NCBI RefSeq assembly: GCF_036370855.1
Contig: NC_088102.1
Span: 66,907,601-66,971,600 of the forward strand
Source of the DNA: Dromaius novaehollandiae
Taxonomy: Eukaryota; Chordata; Aves; Casuariiformes; Dromaiidae
DNA length: 64,000 bases
Direction: 5' to 3'
In this document: positions 1-13,255 of the stretch, in pieces
Numbering within the stretch: the first letter of the stretch is position 1
How the letters are laid out: every line of letters starts with the position of its first letter
Notes under the pieces: generated by a model
The model's database searches: none
What the model was told of the DNA's origin: nothing
What the model saw: the letters and a program-made list of their open reading frames with translations, nothing else
Translations under genes and position numbers: made by a program

Positions 1-1600
1 CCTGCATTAAGAATATAAGCATCCAGGTACAACACAAACGAGATCTGTGCTCCAAGACCCAGAACTGGGTCAAAACCCAGCCCATCTTCACTGAGTTATC
101 AGAGGTCCCACCAGACTGCTCTGCTGCTCATTAGCTATAGTTTAGCATCTTCTGGATTTCTCCAGAGAAAAACAAGCCCTTGAAACATGAGTGACATCCA
201 AGAAACTTTGCTGTTGTTTAATCTCCAAAGCACAACCCAGGCTTCTTCAAATGCAACACCTGTTTGGGTTATATGGTCTTTCCCATTAGACATCTAGATG
301 CATCATGTGTATTGACCCAGTCTCTCCTCTTCTCCCCTGGTCACCTGCCCCTCTTTTGCTAACGTCAAACTTTCCAAGGCCCCCAGTGCTCCTACTCTAG
401 GACAGAAATGTATTTATTAGGGCAAAATGAACAGAGTGCATATGAGTTAGAAAATGAGTCCAGTCTGTTCAACTAGGGTTGGGCAAGCTTGTTTTGCCTA
501 ATTTAGAGGCCATTCAAACATTGTGGGTTTGAACATTACTGCATTAGTGTTTCACTTAGGAAAAACTGTGAAAAAAAAAAGAGAAGGAAAAAAAATCCAA
601 TGGAAACATAAATAGAGTATAACGTATATGGGGGACCCACTTGTGCCAGCACAGACCTTCTAAGCCCTAACACATCGCACAGACTTCCCTTCAGCTAGAA
701 GCTCCTTTAAAACTTTAAAAAAAAAAAAAAAAAAAAATCCTGAATCACCATACAGAGGTGGAGCAGACCAAAAAATATGGGTACACATGGCATGAACACT
801 TGGTCCAAACTTCATCCTAACCTGTCTTCATTTACACTTTGAAATCAAGGTCATGCAGCTCAAGGGTGGAGAGCTCATCTGCAAAGCTCCACACCCCTCA
901 TATCCCCTCAGGCAAATCACAGCAACCCTCTGCACCAACAGGATATGTTGCAAATTCTCCATGGATCCTGCAGTTAGTTTACTACCTTCACCTGTCTCTC
1001 AGCTGCAGCTGACAAGGTGTGGGATGCACAATGGTGCAGCTTTGTGAAGATACCAAACGTCTTTCATTTTACATCCCTCTTTTCCTTCTGCAATGTCTTG
1101 GCTGCAGTTATCTGTGTTTGGGTGAAAACTACAGAACCTGGATAAAACCCCTCAGCCAGGGTAAATGATTCATTTTGGTGGCATTATACCAGAGCCCACC
1201 AGCTAAGGAATAAGATCTTTAGATTGAAAGGGTATCAAGCTGTCTCCATCTGAGAAGATAACTGGTCTCTTCCTAAACTGCACTTCAAAAGGGCCAGCAG
1301 CAGAGAGAGTAAACAAGCAGAGAACATGCAGTAAGAGAAGAGAAAATGGGACACCTGGGAAGAAACATAAGGCATTGTAGAAAAGAGGCTCCCCTCAACA
1401 ACCTGATCAGGTTAAACAACCTTCTCCATCACACATCCCCACTTTAGAATTTGAGACAGCTGCCAGAAACCAGGTAGAAGCCAGACTTAGACTAACCTAC
1501 CTCTAAGCAGATTTTCTTTCTGCTCTTGCTAAAGGTTGTTTTAAGCAGAAACTGAGACAAAAATAAAGAGATGAGGGATGAAGGGAAGCAACAGGCACTG
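1..1600. other. Intergenic DNA, no gene seen
   Basis: Left edge of the region between MRPL23 and the expected IGF2. No splice-consistent coding sequence, RNA gene or familiar repeat is seen, apart from an A21 run (717-737). If the synteny holds, the 3' end of IGF2 lies off the left edge. Confidence 0.5.
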
Positions 1601-2670
1601 CCTGCCTGCCCATGAGCAGGTCCCAGGTCATGAGCATGGCCCGATCAAGCCACTCTCCCACAGCGGGCAACCTCCAGTCGCCCTACACAAGCTGCCAGCC
1701 CAGGAGAGGTCTCAGGCTTGACATCAACTCCCTTGAAAGATCTCTCCTTCTGCCTCCCACTTCCCTCCCAAGCCCTTTAAAGCCCAGCGACCCAGGTGGG
1801 TTCATCCCCAGCTGCTGTTTCCACCTGGGTTGTACCTTCCTCACCAGTAGCGCCTGTAGGCTGCACCACCTGGAAGAAATGGGTCATGTTTCTGTGAAGA
1901 AACTACCACCGTGTCACACTGTGCTTTCACCCTCGGTCCTGGTTCCCTGTGCCCAGGGGATGCCTTCAAGGCTGGAGTGCTATCACACAAATGGAAAGCG
2001 GGCCGCCCCGGCAGCGCCAAGGAAGGTGCTGTCAGCCCCGCATGGGGAAGATCCCATGCAAGAGGAATCCCCTTTCTTTTCCACACTATCTCTGACCCCC
2101 CTGCCTAATCTATATTTTTTTTTTCCGGCCCAGTGTATACTTTCCAGCTCGTTTCCTCTTGCGGTTCTCATTTCCCGCTCCTAGGAGGTGAGCTCATGCG
2201 TTTCTCAATTACCAGCCAAAGAAAGGGAGAGGGAGAAAGCAATCTTATGGAAACAGATGAAGTCATGCCTGTATAATGCCATATTACGGCTCGTGCTCAC
2301 GGAGCCATGATGAAGCCATAGCTGCCCCCAACCCTGGCAGGACAGTCCAGGCTTCCCGAATTCCTTCTCGGCCTCTGACTCAGTTGTTTTCCTGCTCGTG
2401 CCGAGGGAAGATGCACCACCGACATGCAGGAACAGCCAAGCAGGTTTGCCGCTCACCCGCTTTCCCTCTCTGCCCCCCTTCCACCCTGGCTTTCAAGCCT
2501 TCCGCCCTTGCGTACACCCCCAGCGATCCCCACGGATCTTTGAGTCATTCGCAGCACGCCACTGAGTCAATAGCGAGCCCACAGACCATGTGCAAGACTC
2601 CCGGCGCTGCGTGCTCTGCCTACGGCTATGCGGACGCCGGAAAAGTTACACAAGGGAAATCTAAAGGCAA
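1600..2670. promoter_or_regulatory. GC-rich intergenic patch with three AP-1 sites, candidate enhancer
   Basis: Composition rises sharply to GC-rich with scattered CpGs, then falls back near 2,670. Perfect AP-1 (TRE) heptamers lie at 2376-2382 (TGACTCA), 2541-2547 and 2563-2569 (TGAGTCA), three within 194 bp. The open frames across it show no family motif and look like a by-product of composition. A regulatory role is inferred. Confidence 0.4.
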
Positions 2671-3289
2671 TTAAAAGCATAATGCAAGTGGTTGTTTAGA
2701 AAAGGTGGTGGGGAGGAGAGAATAAAATTAAAATAAATAAAGGAATGTTTTAACGAGTGCAGCAGTGAAAGCGGGATTAGAGGTGCCTGAATGGCATCTC
2801 TATGTTTCTCATATGGAAGGGAGGGCTGCCTAGTGCAACCAGAGCTGACAAAAAAAATTAGCTGGGCCTCAGGCTCAGAGAAACATTTGGCTAGAAAGGA
2901 AAGAAGGTAATTGCTGCAAATGGAGACTAATTCAGGAAGCAGCCAGCCCGACACGGGGTCGGTTCTTTTGCCATTAGACTGCTACGGACACTTCACAAAC
3001 ACTGAGTGGGGGGGGTGGAAAAAACACACAGAAATCTTGGAAAAAAACAAAAAAACCCTCCAGAAAAACAACAAAACTCTCCTTCCCACGGTTCACACAT
3101 GTTTAGTATTTCTCTTCCCTCATTCCTCGCTCCCCGAGGGCACTTAGGACCTGCTGGGGGTCCTACACAGCCTTCAACTCTGCCAGTCCATCCGATGGCC
3201 ACGGACAGAGCCAGCTTAGCGGTTCCCAAAGCACGAGGCATATCCCTCCCTTCCCCTTTCCCCAGGAGAGGAGCTGGCTGGAAGGTGAG

Positions 3290-3485
3290 GCGCAGGGCAC
3301 AGAGGATGTGTTTACTCTCATAACACCCCTGTGAGGTGGGGAAGTCATAGCCTCATCTGACAGATGAGGAACAGAGGCAAAGCGAGATTAAAGGATTAGC
3401 CCAAGGTCACGCAGGAGAAGTTTGTAGCAGAAGTGGAAATTAAACCCAGGTCTCTTGGTCCAAAATCAGTGCCTTAAGCACAAGA
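3290..3485 (+). repeat. MIR-like SINE (old tRNA-derived)
   Basis: Matches the MIR core and 3' pattern: GTGAGGTGGGG, CAGATGAGGAACAGAGGC, TTAGCCCAAGGTCACGC, TTAAACCCAGGTCTC in the right order and spacing. Diverged but unmistakable. Confidence 0.8.
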
Positions 3486-4164
3486 CCAGACTTTCCTAGA
3501 GCTGGTCAACCTTTTACATTTGATAGTTTGTTTTATTTTCAAACAGAAAAACAGTTTATTTTCTAAATACACATTTTCATAGAAAAGGGAGATGGAGGAG
3601 CTCATTTCCTGGAGGGAGGAGATGCTTAAGATCTTATTTATTTCTTTTTAACTTAACTTCTTTTAGGTTTTACTGTTTCTGATGGGGGAAAAAAATGCTG
3701 CAGAAATTTTCAAAGCACGGAAACATGTTTCTTTTCATTCATAATCCATCATGGGAAATACTTTCCACTTTCCAACCAGTCTTGCCTTGCCTTTCTTGGC
3801 CTTACAAAGTTTTTACACCTTTTCATTATTATTTTTCACAGCCTCTACACACTCAGAAATCTTGCATCTTCTAAACAGAGGCCTCTGTTGAACAACACTT
3901 CTGTCACTAAAACCCCGCAGATCCGCAAGGTATTTTACAAACGAATATACACAACCTTGACATATGCCTTGACATACTGACTGTAGGGCCAAACCTGAAT
4001 TTGAACTCAGCTGCTCCTGATTCCACTTCTCTCACTGCTGCTGGCTCCAAAGCATCCTGTTTTCTCCCCTTTATTGTGCCACCATGCCTAGTCCTTCCTG
4101 AAGCGCATGTCTCCCTGAGCTCTGGAAGCCCCTCTGCTAGGCAGGTGGCCTCACTGCCCTTCAC

Positions 4165-4206
4165 ACACTGGCCAACTGAGGTCCAACACTGGCCAACTGA
4201 GGTCCA
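4165..4206. repeat. Perfect 21-bp tandem duplication
   Basis: Two adjacent identical copies of a unit beginning ACACTGGCCAACTGAGG (4165-4185 and 4186-4206). The identity suggests a recent duplication or replication slippage. Confidence 0.95.
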
Positions 4207-7200
4207 CCGAGGAACTACTGCGTGTCCACAACCAGGCAGGAGGCCAGCAGCGGAGCTGGGGAAACAACACAGGTACCCTGAATACACATCTACCCTTTCA
4301 GACACGTGAAATTCAGTCCTCGCAGAGGGCCTAGGAATTTGCAATCACTGTCCAAAATGTGAGGCTTTCACCTCAAGACATTACCTGGAGAGGAAGCCAT
4401 ATGAAGTGAATGAGATCTGAGGCTGGCATATCTAAAGGTGACTTAAGGATTCAGACATCTGATTCCCATGAAAACAAATGGGAATGAGTAGACAAAAAAA
4501 GGGCTGGCTTATATTCATGCCAACCAAATGGTTAAAATTAGCTACCATCGGTAAAGCATTTTGAAGAAAATGTAGAACACTTATATAAAAGCTAAGTGTT
4601 GCTCAGAAACAAAGATCTCTTTTCCTGTAATTGTGTTTAATGATCTTTGAAGAACAAGAGGACAATCCACAAGCATGACTACCACCATCACATATGTGGC
4701 TGTGACAATGAGGGAATTAGACTGAAACAAAGACTAATACTGTATCCTTACAAGGCAGTTTCCACTCCCAGTTTGCTCCTCCCTTTATTTAAAAGCTTGT
4801 TTGCATGAGCAGCAGAACTTCTTTTGTCAAGCAAGTTAAAGAATTTCACCAGTAGAAAAAAAAAGCCCATTACGGAGTTATGATGGGTAGGTGTCCGGTT
4901 TATTCCATGACCTGGTGATACCTGGACACCCCTCTACCACATACAGAATGGTTTCAGTCCCCTCCTCTTAACCGACTCTCATGCACTGAAGACTGTGCTA
5001 CTAGCTCCAGCAAAACCCTTTACAGGACGGCAATTTGTGCCCTCTGCGACAAGCCCCTTGAGGTTGGCTGACTTCCACAACAGCCCAAAGCACCCTGCAC
5101 AGCCAAGCAAAGGGCTGACTTACGAACTTTGGCTCACCTGAGCCAGTGCAGATAACAAGAGCAGACAGACCAGCACGTGCTACCCAGGCCATGTCCAAGG
5201 CCACCTGGAGATTTAGCATCTGGACTGTGAGCAGACTCTAACTCTCTGTTACAGCTTCCCCCATCGTTACCCTATACCAGCTTAGTAACAGCAAGTGAGA
5301 GAAACTAAAGCTACAGGAAGCCTGTGTGCTCACATGCAGGCAGCATAAGGGCACGGCCTTTCCTCAGCTCAGTTCATCTAACGTGGTTTGTACCCTGTGA
5401 TCAATTTTTGTTCGCTTCCTGAGGATATGCACATGAGGAAAGGCGTAGAAAGTCCAGAACATACTTACAGGGCTACCTGGGAGAGGTTTGTGAGCATCTG
5501 GTCCAGGAAGACATGCTGGTGCTAATGCGCTAAACTTCATTCTATTTTGCAGATCAGGTCTGGACCTAGGACAGAAATACCTGGAGGGAAACTTCTCAAG
5601 CCTCAAGCTAGCACTATAAAGGCTGAATGCAGTTTTCACTTCTTTGTCCTGAGTTCTGGGTAAGATGAAGTGAATTCCTGGAAACTGAAGGGTTTGGACA
5701 CTAGAGTTGTAGACTTGGAAAAATACTACTTCTGGCTATGACGATTTATTTATAGTTGCAATTAAGGACAAAAAGGCTCTTCAGAGAGAGAGGATGAAGC
5801 GGAAACAAGGCCAGGCCTAGAAACCTAAGACTACGGGGATTCCCAGAGCAAAATGAATCAGGGGACTGAGTTGTTTTCTATTTATTTTTTCTAAATGGTT
5901 ATCTGCTTTATTTGGCTTATCTGGCTCAGAGCTTCGCAGCAATTACAATTCTGGCCCCTCCGCATGGGTTTTGGAGCCAGGCCAAAAACTGGAAGTGAGA
6001 TTGGGGATGGATCTCAAACTCCCAAGAACAGTCTGCGAGATCTCAGGCTAAGAAAGGCCACTCTACACCCTACAGCTGGAGCCATTCTGTCATTGGCCAC
6101 AACACAGGTAGCGATGGCTCAGGGATGTGGCGGTGGAAGGAAAGAGCACAGCCACAAATCACCAACTAGCCTGAAGAGTAAGAAAGTGTGAGAAGGCAAG
6201 AAGGAAGCCAAAAGCCCTTACATCAACAGACAAAAAGAAACAGACAGTGCATGGTAGGATACTTTCTGTGTAGTACTTTGATTTACAGCCTGCCAGGGTA
6301 TATATTATTCCAGCTCCTAAAAGAGTGGGTGCGGTACAAACTCCCAGACAACCTTTTGAGCTGGAATTCTGTAGATGCCTCTTTGTCTCTTTTAGATCTA
6401 GCTTTTTGGCCCTGTAAATATCCCCTGCTGAGTAAAAGATCTGGCTCCAGGTATCATGCCCTGGATAACAAAGGAAGTGGGGAACTGCAGGCCAATGCAA
6501 ACTGCAAGTCGATTCAAAGGAGGTGCCCTTCACTGCCCCAGTGGATAGCAAACCCTCCCTTTGCACAGACCAAGATCTGCCGGCTGGAATAGGACCTCCG
6601 ATCACTGCAAAGGGCACACCATCTCCCTATCCCAAGAGACACTGAGATCACCTCTGTACGACTGCTTGTCCTCTAGTCTGGACTCCTGGGCCTCACCTTC
6701 CCTTCTGTTGACCAGAGTAAGAGCCACAGTCTCCCAGGCCGTCACCATGTCTAAGTGCTTTCAGGTAAACAACCAATACAGGTTTTCCTCTCAACCTGCA
6801 TTTCCACTGGTTACTTACAGCATTTTGGCCTGGAAAAAAAGGCCCACTACTTCACCATTTATATACACTTTGCTACAAGATGTTTTTCAGTCCACTATTG
6901 TTGACTGAGCTACACACTGAGTGCAGCGTACTGTTGACTGAGTGACAAGAAGCTGTGCTGCACCACTTCTTTGCAATTTTTCATGCAGTAAGTCTCCTTC
7001 ACCAAGCCAAGGCTCATACCTTTAAATGCTCAGCTCTTTTTTGCAATTGAAGCGCTAACGTCGCTTTTGATCCGGTTCTTCTCTGCATGGAAAACCACCC
7101 AGGCTCCTCAGCTGCACGTGGCTGAAAATCAGAATGCCCTTAAGCCTAGACGATGTAGAGTCATTCAGGATGCAGATGAAGATGCCCATTCCTCTGCGGT

Positions 7201-7924
7201 GGCCAGAGGAACCATGCATGGACACCATGCGCTGTGCACAGCCCTCTGTCATCAGCCAGGACAGCTCAGGGCTGCCAAAAGGCAACAGCAGCAGTGTGTA
7301 CCTCACATACCAAAACCTTTCAAGGAGGCCACTCATATATCGAGCCCGCAGACAGGCATCCTCCACCACACCATCCCACGGACGCATCTGCGGCTCAGAG
7401 GCTGGCGTGGCAAAGACAACAACGGCTAAGCCAGAGTCAGGGATGATATGAAAGATCTGTCAACTGTCCTCTCCAGACTGCTATGGAGTGAGCTTTACCC
7501 TCTTCTCCCAGTGCTAGATCCACGAGACACTGAAACATTTATTGCCTTCTAGCATCAGTTATCACTAAGCAGAAACAGCAAGCGCAGCTAAAATAGAAGG
7601 CAGAAGGATATGACCTAGGCCTAAAACAGAGAAGGCACAGAAACCATTAGCAATGTCTATGAGTCTCTGTGGAGCATGGCTGAGGTGCACAGAAGTGAGA
7701 ATAAAGCAAATATCACACCCTACATAAAGTAAGCTTATGGATTACAGGAGGAGAAAAAGTCAGGTTAGCTGCAATACCCAGAAAAAAATCTGAAACAGAA
7801 ATAAATAATTAATAAATTCCACATGCTATTTGTAAGCACAGAAGATAATAAAGCAAAGACTTTGGCTAAAATAGATTTAATAAAAAACAAATTGCATCCA
7901 GCCAAACTAATTTCCTTCTGTGAC

Positions 7925-8700
7925 AGACCTTATGGATAGCAGAGAAGCTGTTGATGTTACATGTCTTGACTTGTAAAGATTTTGACACACAGCATCCTCG
8001 TAACACGTCAAATAAAAGGTCTCAAAGAAACCTGCACAAGGCAGATGCAAAGCTGACTGGAAAAATGATACGTGGATACTAGATATCAATGGGTCACTGT
8101 TGAAATGAAAGGATTAACCCAGTGGAGTTTGACTTTGTTTGTTGTGAGTCCAGCTTTCTTCAAAGTTTTCTTTAACACCCTAGGCGATGAAGCGGACAGC
8201 ATGGTTGTAAAATACACAGCTGTGAAGGACTGCCTGAAGACAGGTTTGAATTCTAATCATGATGAAATGGGGAGATCGTCTGAAAATAACTGAGCTGCAT
8301 TCAGTAGAGATGAGGACAGGCAAAAACTTTCAGAATTCCCCAGAAAAATATGGAGGGAGTTGAGGTGGACTGCAAGCTGCATATGAGTCAGCTACAGCTT
8401 GCTGTCAAAAAAAAAAAGGACAAAGGTCCCAGATTGCATACACGAGTCCAGCCTGTAAGACATGTTAAGTGATCCTTTTGCCGTTGTCAGTGTGGTGAGG
8501 CCATAACCAGAGCCCCCATCTTGTCTTGGGATAGTGAACGCCAAAAAAGTTATGGACCAATTGGAAATCATCTGGAGGAAAGCAACAGGAACAAACCCAA
8601 CCTATAAGGAAAGCTTTAAACAAACTGGGGTTGTTCATCATAAAAGAGAGAAACTCAGCAGGAGACAGGACACAAGAGCCTTCAGACTCATAAAAGTTTC
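7925..8700 (+). mobile_element. Degraded CR1 LINE fragment (end of reverse transcriptase and 3' part)
   Basis: Follows the order of CR1 ORF2: GTTGATGTTACATGTCTTGAC, TTTTGACACACAGCATCCTC, ATCAATGGGTCACTGTTG, then GTGGTGAGGCC, GGAGGAAAGCAACAGG and TCATAAAAGTTTCATCTGCC. It is broken by many substitutions and frame changes, so no intact frame remains. An old insertion. Confidence 0.6.
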
Positions 8701-11690
8701 ATCTGCCATTGTAAACCCTGGTACCGGACAACCTCCGCCTGGGAAACAAGCAGGAGATAATCAATACGCACTTCATGAAAATATGCTGCGTGATTGAAGG
8801 CGGTTCAGCAGAGACCGCAGTGTAAGCAAGAACTTTTGGCCACCGTTTCCAAATAAAAGGAGCTACTGATACCATTTGCCTCCCACAGGCGATCAAAAAG
8901 AAGTCACAATGGAAGGCAGGATCTGCATCCTGCAAGAGCAGCCAGGCCAGAGTGCGTGTGAGACCTTGATTGGAAACAGGCTGCTCTTTGCATTTCAGCT
9001 CTGCTTCTGGCGATGTGCGAGAACTTCCTCATTCCTAGATGGTCTCCTCATCCCAGATGAGGGAGCTGGTGTCTGGGGAAGACCTTTAATATTCATCACA
9101 AAAACATTCCCACCCTCTCATTGGTCTCCTCTCACTTCACCAAAGCATGTGGACAATCTTATTTTTCAAAAGCACCCACCAGCTATCCTTGCCTGGTTCT
9201 GGCACTGCTACTCAAATGCCTGACTCAACTCCTATCACCGTCAACAGAAAAGGCTTCCATTGATGAAAAGCACTCCACTGATTTCAATGGGATCTGAACA
9301 GGACCCCAAAAAAACCACTGATAATGAAACAGGGGAAGAACCCACAACTTCCACAAATGATTCACTGGATTTGGGAGTAGGGGAAAAAAGCCTAAAATAC
9401 AAATGGAAGAACATCACATTGGGCTGGAATCATGCAGAAGGCATGGCAGGACTGAACTGCATTGCTGTGTGGGTTCGGGAGTGAACTCCCCTCCCCGGAC
9501 TCACAGGAGAGTGGTGGCAACGTGGCTGCTCTCCTGGGGAAAGTATGAAATGCCCAGCCCCAGTGCTGCAGGCTCCCATCCTGCATCGCAGCGGATGAAG
9601 CATTCCACGCTCCCAGCTGGAGGGAGAGAAGTGTCTCCAAACATGGAGGGAGGAGCGTCTCCAGCGCTTACAAAGCCTAGAGGAAGGTCCAGCCGATGAG
9701 AACAACAAACAACAACCCAAACCCCGTGGAATATGAAAGGGAGAAATAAGTAAAAGCAGATGGAGTTGTGCCATAGAGGGCTCTTCCCTCACATTCCCAG
9801 CATACCAAGAACGGTCACCTCCCCTGCCCAGAATGTCTCTGTCCTCATTTAACTGGGCAACTCTGCTCCGAGCTCCGTCTGGCAGCCCTCATCCATGGGG
9901 AATGCTAAACCTCACAGCCCCAACAAACAGCCAAACTTTTAACCATCTCCCTTGCTCCAAAGAGGACCCAGCTCTGCTGAATTCTTGGCGTGGTGAACGC
10001 ACAACGTCGGTACAAAACTGAATGGGCCCAGGTCAAGTGGTCAAAAGCCTCTGAAAGTTCATATTGTACTATGTTTTCTTAGTTGTTTTTTGAAGCAGGT
10101 TCAAACCTGGTCACCCACATCCTGGTCTCACTGTCAATTTAAGTATCACTCAATGCAGAATTTTATACTGACTCAGTAACATTAGGGCAAAAACCTATCT
10201 GAACAGGATCAGTTTGGCCTAAGCTATTTCCTGGTTCACCCACTGAGTGATACACAGCAATTTACCTGACTTTTCTTCTAACAGTGGTTACTTCTGGACC
10301 AAGACAACCATGCAACAATGGCACTGGATGATTTCACTTGTTTTCTGGAAAATGTTGCATTCAAGCCAGACTGATAAAGGTGATCCACCACCTAAGGCTT
10401 TTTTGACGTTTGTTTAAAATGCCAAATTGTCTCTCTAGTTAATTTATTAGCATAAAACCAGCACATTTTCACTGCTGACTGGCTAATGCAGATCTTACTG
10501 GCTCTGGACCATAGGACTGCTCTGAAACAGGAAACAAACACAAGTGTCTGGGAAAGACGGACAAGCCCTTAGCAGACTCAGAGCCACAGCCCTCAAGGAA
10601 ATCTCTCACCAGAAGCTTGGCCTTATCTTGCTGGCAGTCAGTGGGAGTCCCTGAAGAAGCAAGTGCCCTCATAAATGTAGCTCTACGCAAGTCCTTGGCT
10701 AGCTGAAGGTGCAGAAGTTCTGCTGTAGTCTGCACGGTTGAGGATCTGTTTCAAAGAGATCATGCCCCATTGCAATATTTTACATCCATGCCTTGAGCTT
10801 GAAAGTCCCACCACTATTATTTGGTACCAGTAAAAAGAAAAGAGCATGAATAACTTCCGAGGAACAAAGACACAGGCTCTACACAAAATGCTAAGCATTC
10901 CTGCTCATCTGTTAATCATCTTGCATGGATACCATGGAAATAGAAAGAGACAATCATTTTTAGATTTTAGATGGCTTGAATACTTACAGACTAACTATAC
11001 CTCCCCCCCCCAATCACAATTTAACAAATGTATTTTACCCAAACTTTCGACTAGGGCACATGGCATTGTTCCAACATCTTTGGGGCTGATCTCTGCCAGC
11101 CAGCAATACAGGCCAATATTTTTATGCTGCTGTCGGTAAGCAGCCACCCTGGTCTGCAGGTTTGGTCAAAGCTTTCAGAACAGGCATAAACACAGAGCTC
11201 AAGTACAATTTATGGCTATCATAAGGGGAAACAGAATTAACACCCCCTTCTGATGTCGCGCTCTCAGTTACGTGAACACAGCAAAGATGGGCCCAGGTAT
11301 GTCAAACCCAGCACACACACATGTCTGGAGGCAAGAAAAGGAGAGCTAAGGAGCATCAGTTACCACCTTCTGGCCACCAAGAATTCACACGCTCAGCTCC
11401 CAAGGGTACCAGTTCCTCCCAGAGATTCCCTGAGTTGACTCCAAATAAGCTAAGACATCCACGTGGCGTAACAGAGAGAGACGGTACAGAGAGACTAGAT
11501 GATTCTGAAGAACGGCATAGCCACATCAGCATGGCCCACGGCCAAACCCCGACAGCCACCCGAGCTGCTTGGCTTGGCTGCAGTATCACACTGACGCAAC
11601 TGTATCTCTCCTGACACGGGAGCTACCTTGGGCATCTCCGCAGGGTGCTGCATCACACGGGGCAGACGCACTCAGAGGGATCACAGTCTA
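8700..11690. other. Intergenic DNA, nothing recognised
   Basis: No gene, RNA or clear repeat is seen. A short C9 run lies near 11,002-11,010. Confidence 0.45.
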
Positions 11691-11815
11691 AACAGACCAA
11701 GGACAGGAAAGGAAACGGAGACATGAAGTAACTTGCCTGAGGTTACACAGCTGGTCAGTCACAGAGCCAGGTACAGGGCCTAACCTGAGTGCACTCTCCA
11801 CTTGACCACACTATC
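11690..11815 (+). repeat. MIR-like SINE
   Basis: AAACGGAGACATGAAGTAAC, TTGCCTGAGGTTACACAGCT, GGTCAGTCACAGAGCCAGG and CACTTGACCACAC line up with the MIR core and tail. Confidence 0.75.
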
Positions 11816-12959
11816 AGTCTGCCAGTAGAGAATTCAATGTACAGTTTAAGCCACTCGCACACATATGGTTGCTGGCATGTTGCTCAGGAGGAGGAACACA
11901 ATAACAGACCATCTAAGGATAACATAATACTGTATATCAGATAATGCTGAGAGGAACCCAAGCCAAGTATGCTTTTTTTCCTTCAATGGAATTTTCTTGT
12001 GTATGCATGCTTTATTCTGAAGACGACATTTGTTTGCCTAGGAGAGCAGATTATTCTGCAGACTGTTTTCTTAAACAAACAAAAAAAAAAAAAAGAAAAA
12101 AAGATCTCCCGCTAAAATTTTTTTAAAAAAATTTTAAAAAGCAGATACCAAATGCAAAAAAGACATGAAGTGACAACAAAGTGAATTAACAGAAATGAGG
12201 TTAAAGAAACTCATTCTTAAGGTTTGCAGATCAACACCACATTTTCTCAGCCATGGTAAATTCATGTACATTTTAATGACCCAGTTCTCTTTTGTGTTCA
12301 GGACAACCTGCCCCTGTCAGGGAAGTCTATTCTGCATTTCCCTACTGCTAAAATAGGACCTGAACAGAAACATGGATGAGGCTAGCCAATATTTCTATAT
12401 GATAAACAGCCTTGAGCGATTTTCATGAGTTCAGTTTCCAGCCAAAATCACACCTTCTACCCCTTATCTCCACTGCCTGTCCACATAGTCAAACCACGGA
12501 CCAGCGACTCATCCAGAAGACAGATTTTCATGGAAAAGAAGGAATTTCTCTCTCCTGTGTATAAGAACAGGCACTCCTATATCACCTTCCCAGGGCCATG
12601 TGGGCCATCTGACACTCTATGCATCCTTTTGCAGCCTGAAGAGTCCTCCCATCTTTCAGCCTTTTCAATCACTAAGGTTCTCCCAGGAGAAGTGCTGACC
12701 TTCCGCACAGTAAATAGAAACCTGCAGACAATAGGGTTACTTTTCCTATTGAACTTTCATCCCAAGATAGTGGTTTTTTCAAACATCAGTCAAAAATTAC
12801 TGATCTAGTTCGTCTCCCCCACATCCTTCCACTCCTTGAGCAATTTCATCCTTCTGATCATGCTGGTCAACTTTCTCTGAAACTTCTATAACTCTGCTAT
12901 TAACTACTCTTTTCAGTCTCATCGCATTCTCCTTCCACACCCCAAAAATGGGTACAACT

Positions 12960-13255
12960 TCCTATCACAGACTAATTCAGTTTGGAAGAGAAATCATCTA
13001 GTACAACCTCCTGCTCAAAGCACGGTCAACTCAGAGCAGGTTGCCTGGGACCTTGTCCAGTCAAATTTTGAACATCCCCATGGATAGAGATCCTGCAACC
13101 TCTCTGGACCCCTATTCATGTGTTCCGCTCTCCTCAATGCCCCTTTTTTTTCCTAATAGCTAATTGGAATTGCCCTTCTTGCAACTTGTGTCATTGCCAC
13201 CCATCCTATTGCTGTGCACCACTGAGAGAGAGTCTGGTTCTACAGTCTCCACAGC
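12960..13255 (-). mobile_element. CR1 LINE 3' end (avian type)
   Basis: On the plus strand it reads as the reverse complement of a CR1 3' end: AATCATCTAGTACAACCTCC, TGCTCAAAGCACGGTCAAC, GAGCAGGTTGCCTGGGACC, GATCCTGCAACCTCTCTGG, then the block ending GCACCACTGAGAGAGAGTCT. The 3' terminus is near 12,960. This is the best sign that the host is a bird. Confidence 0.88.

Larger units (their letters stand above)
2680..7920. other. Intergenic DNA with one SINE and a short duplication
   Basis: Apart from the MIR copy at 3290-3485 and the 21-bp duplication at 4165-4206, I see only unique sequence. Open frames are short, overlapping and without homology that I can recognise. Confidence 0.5.

Noticed and set aside
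1612-2184. 190-residue open frame on the plus strand
   Set aside because: Lies in a GC-rich patch, has no recognisable domain, overlaps other equally open frames on both strands, and shows no splice context.
12114-12135. 22-bp perfect A/T palindrome
   Set aside because: Made only of A and T runs beside an A-rich tract; expected from low complexity.
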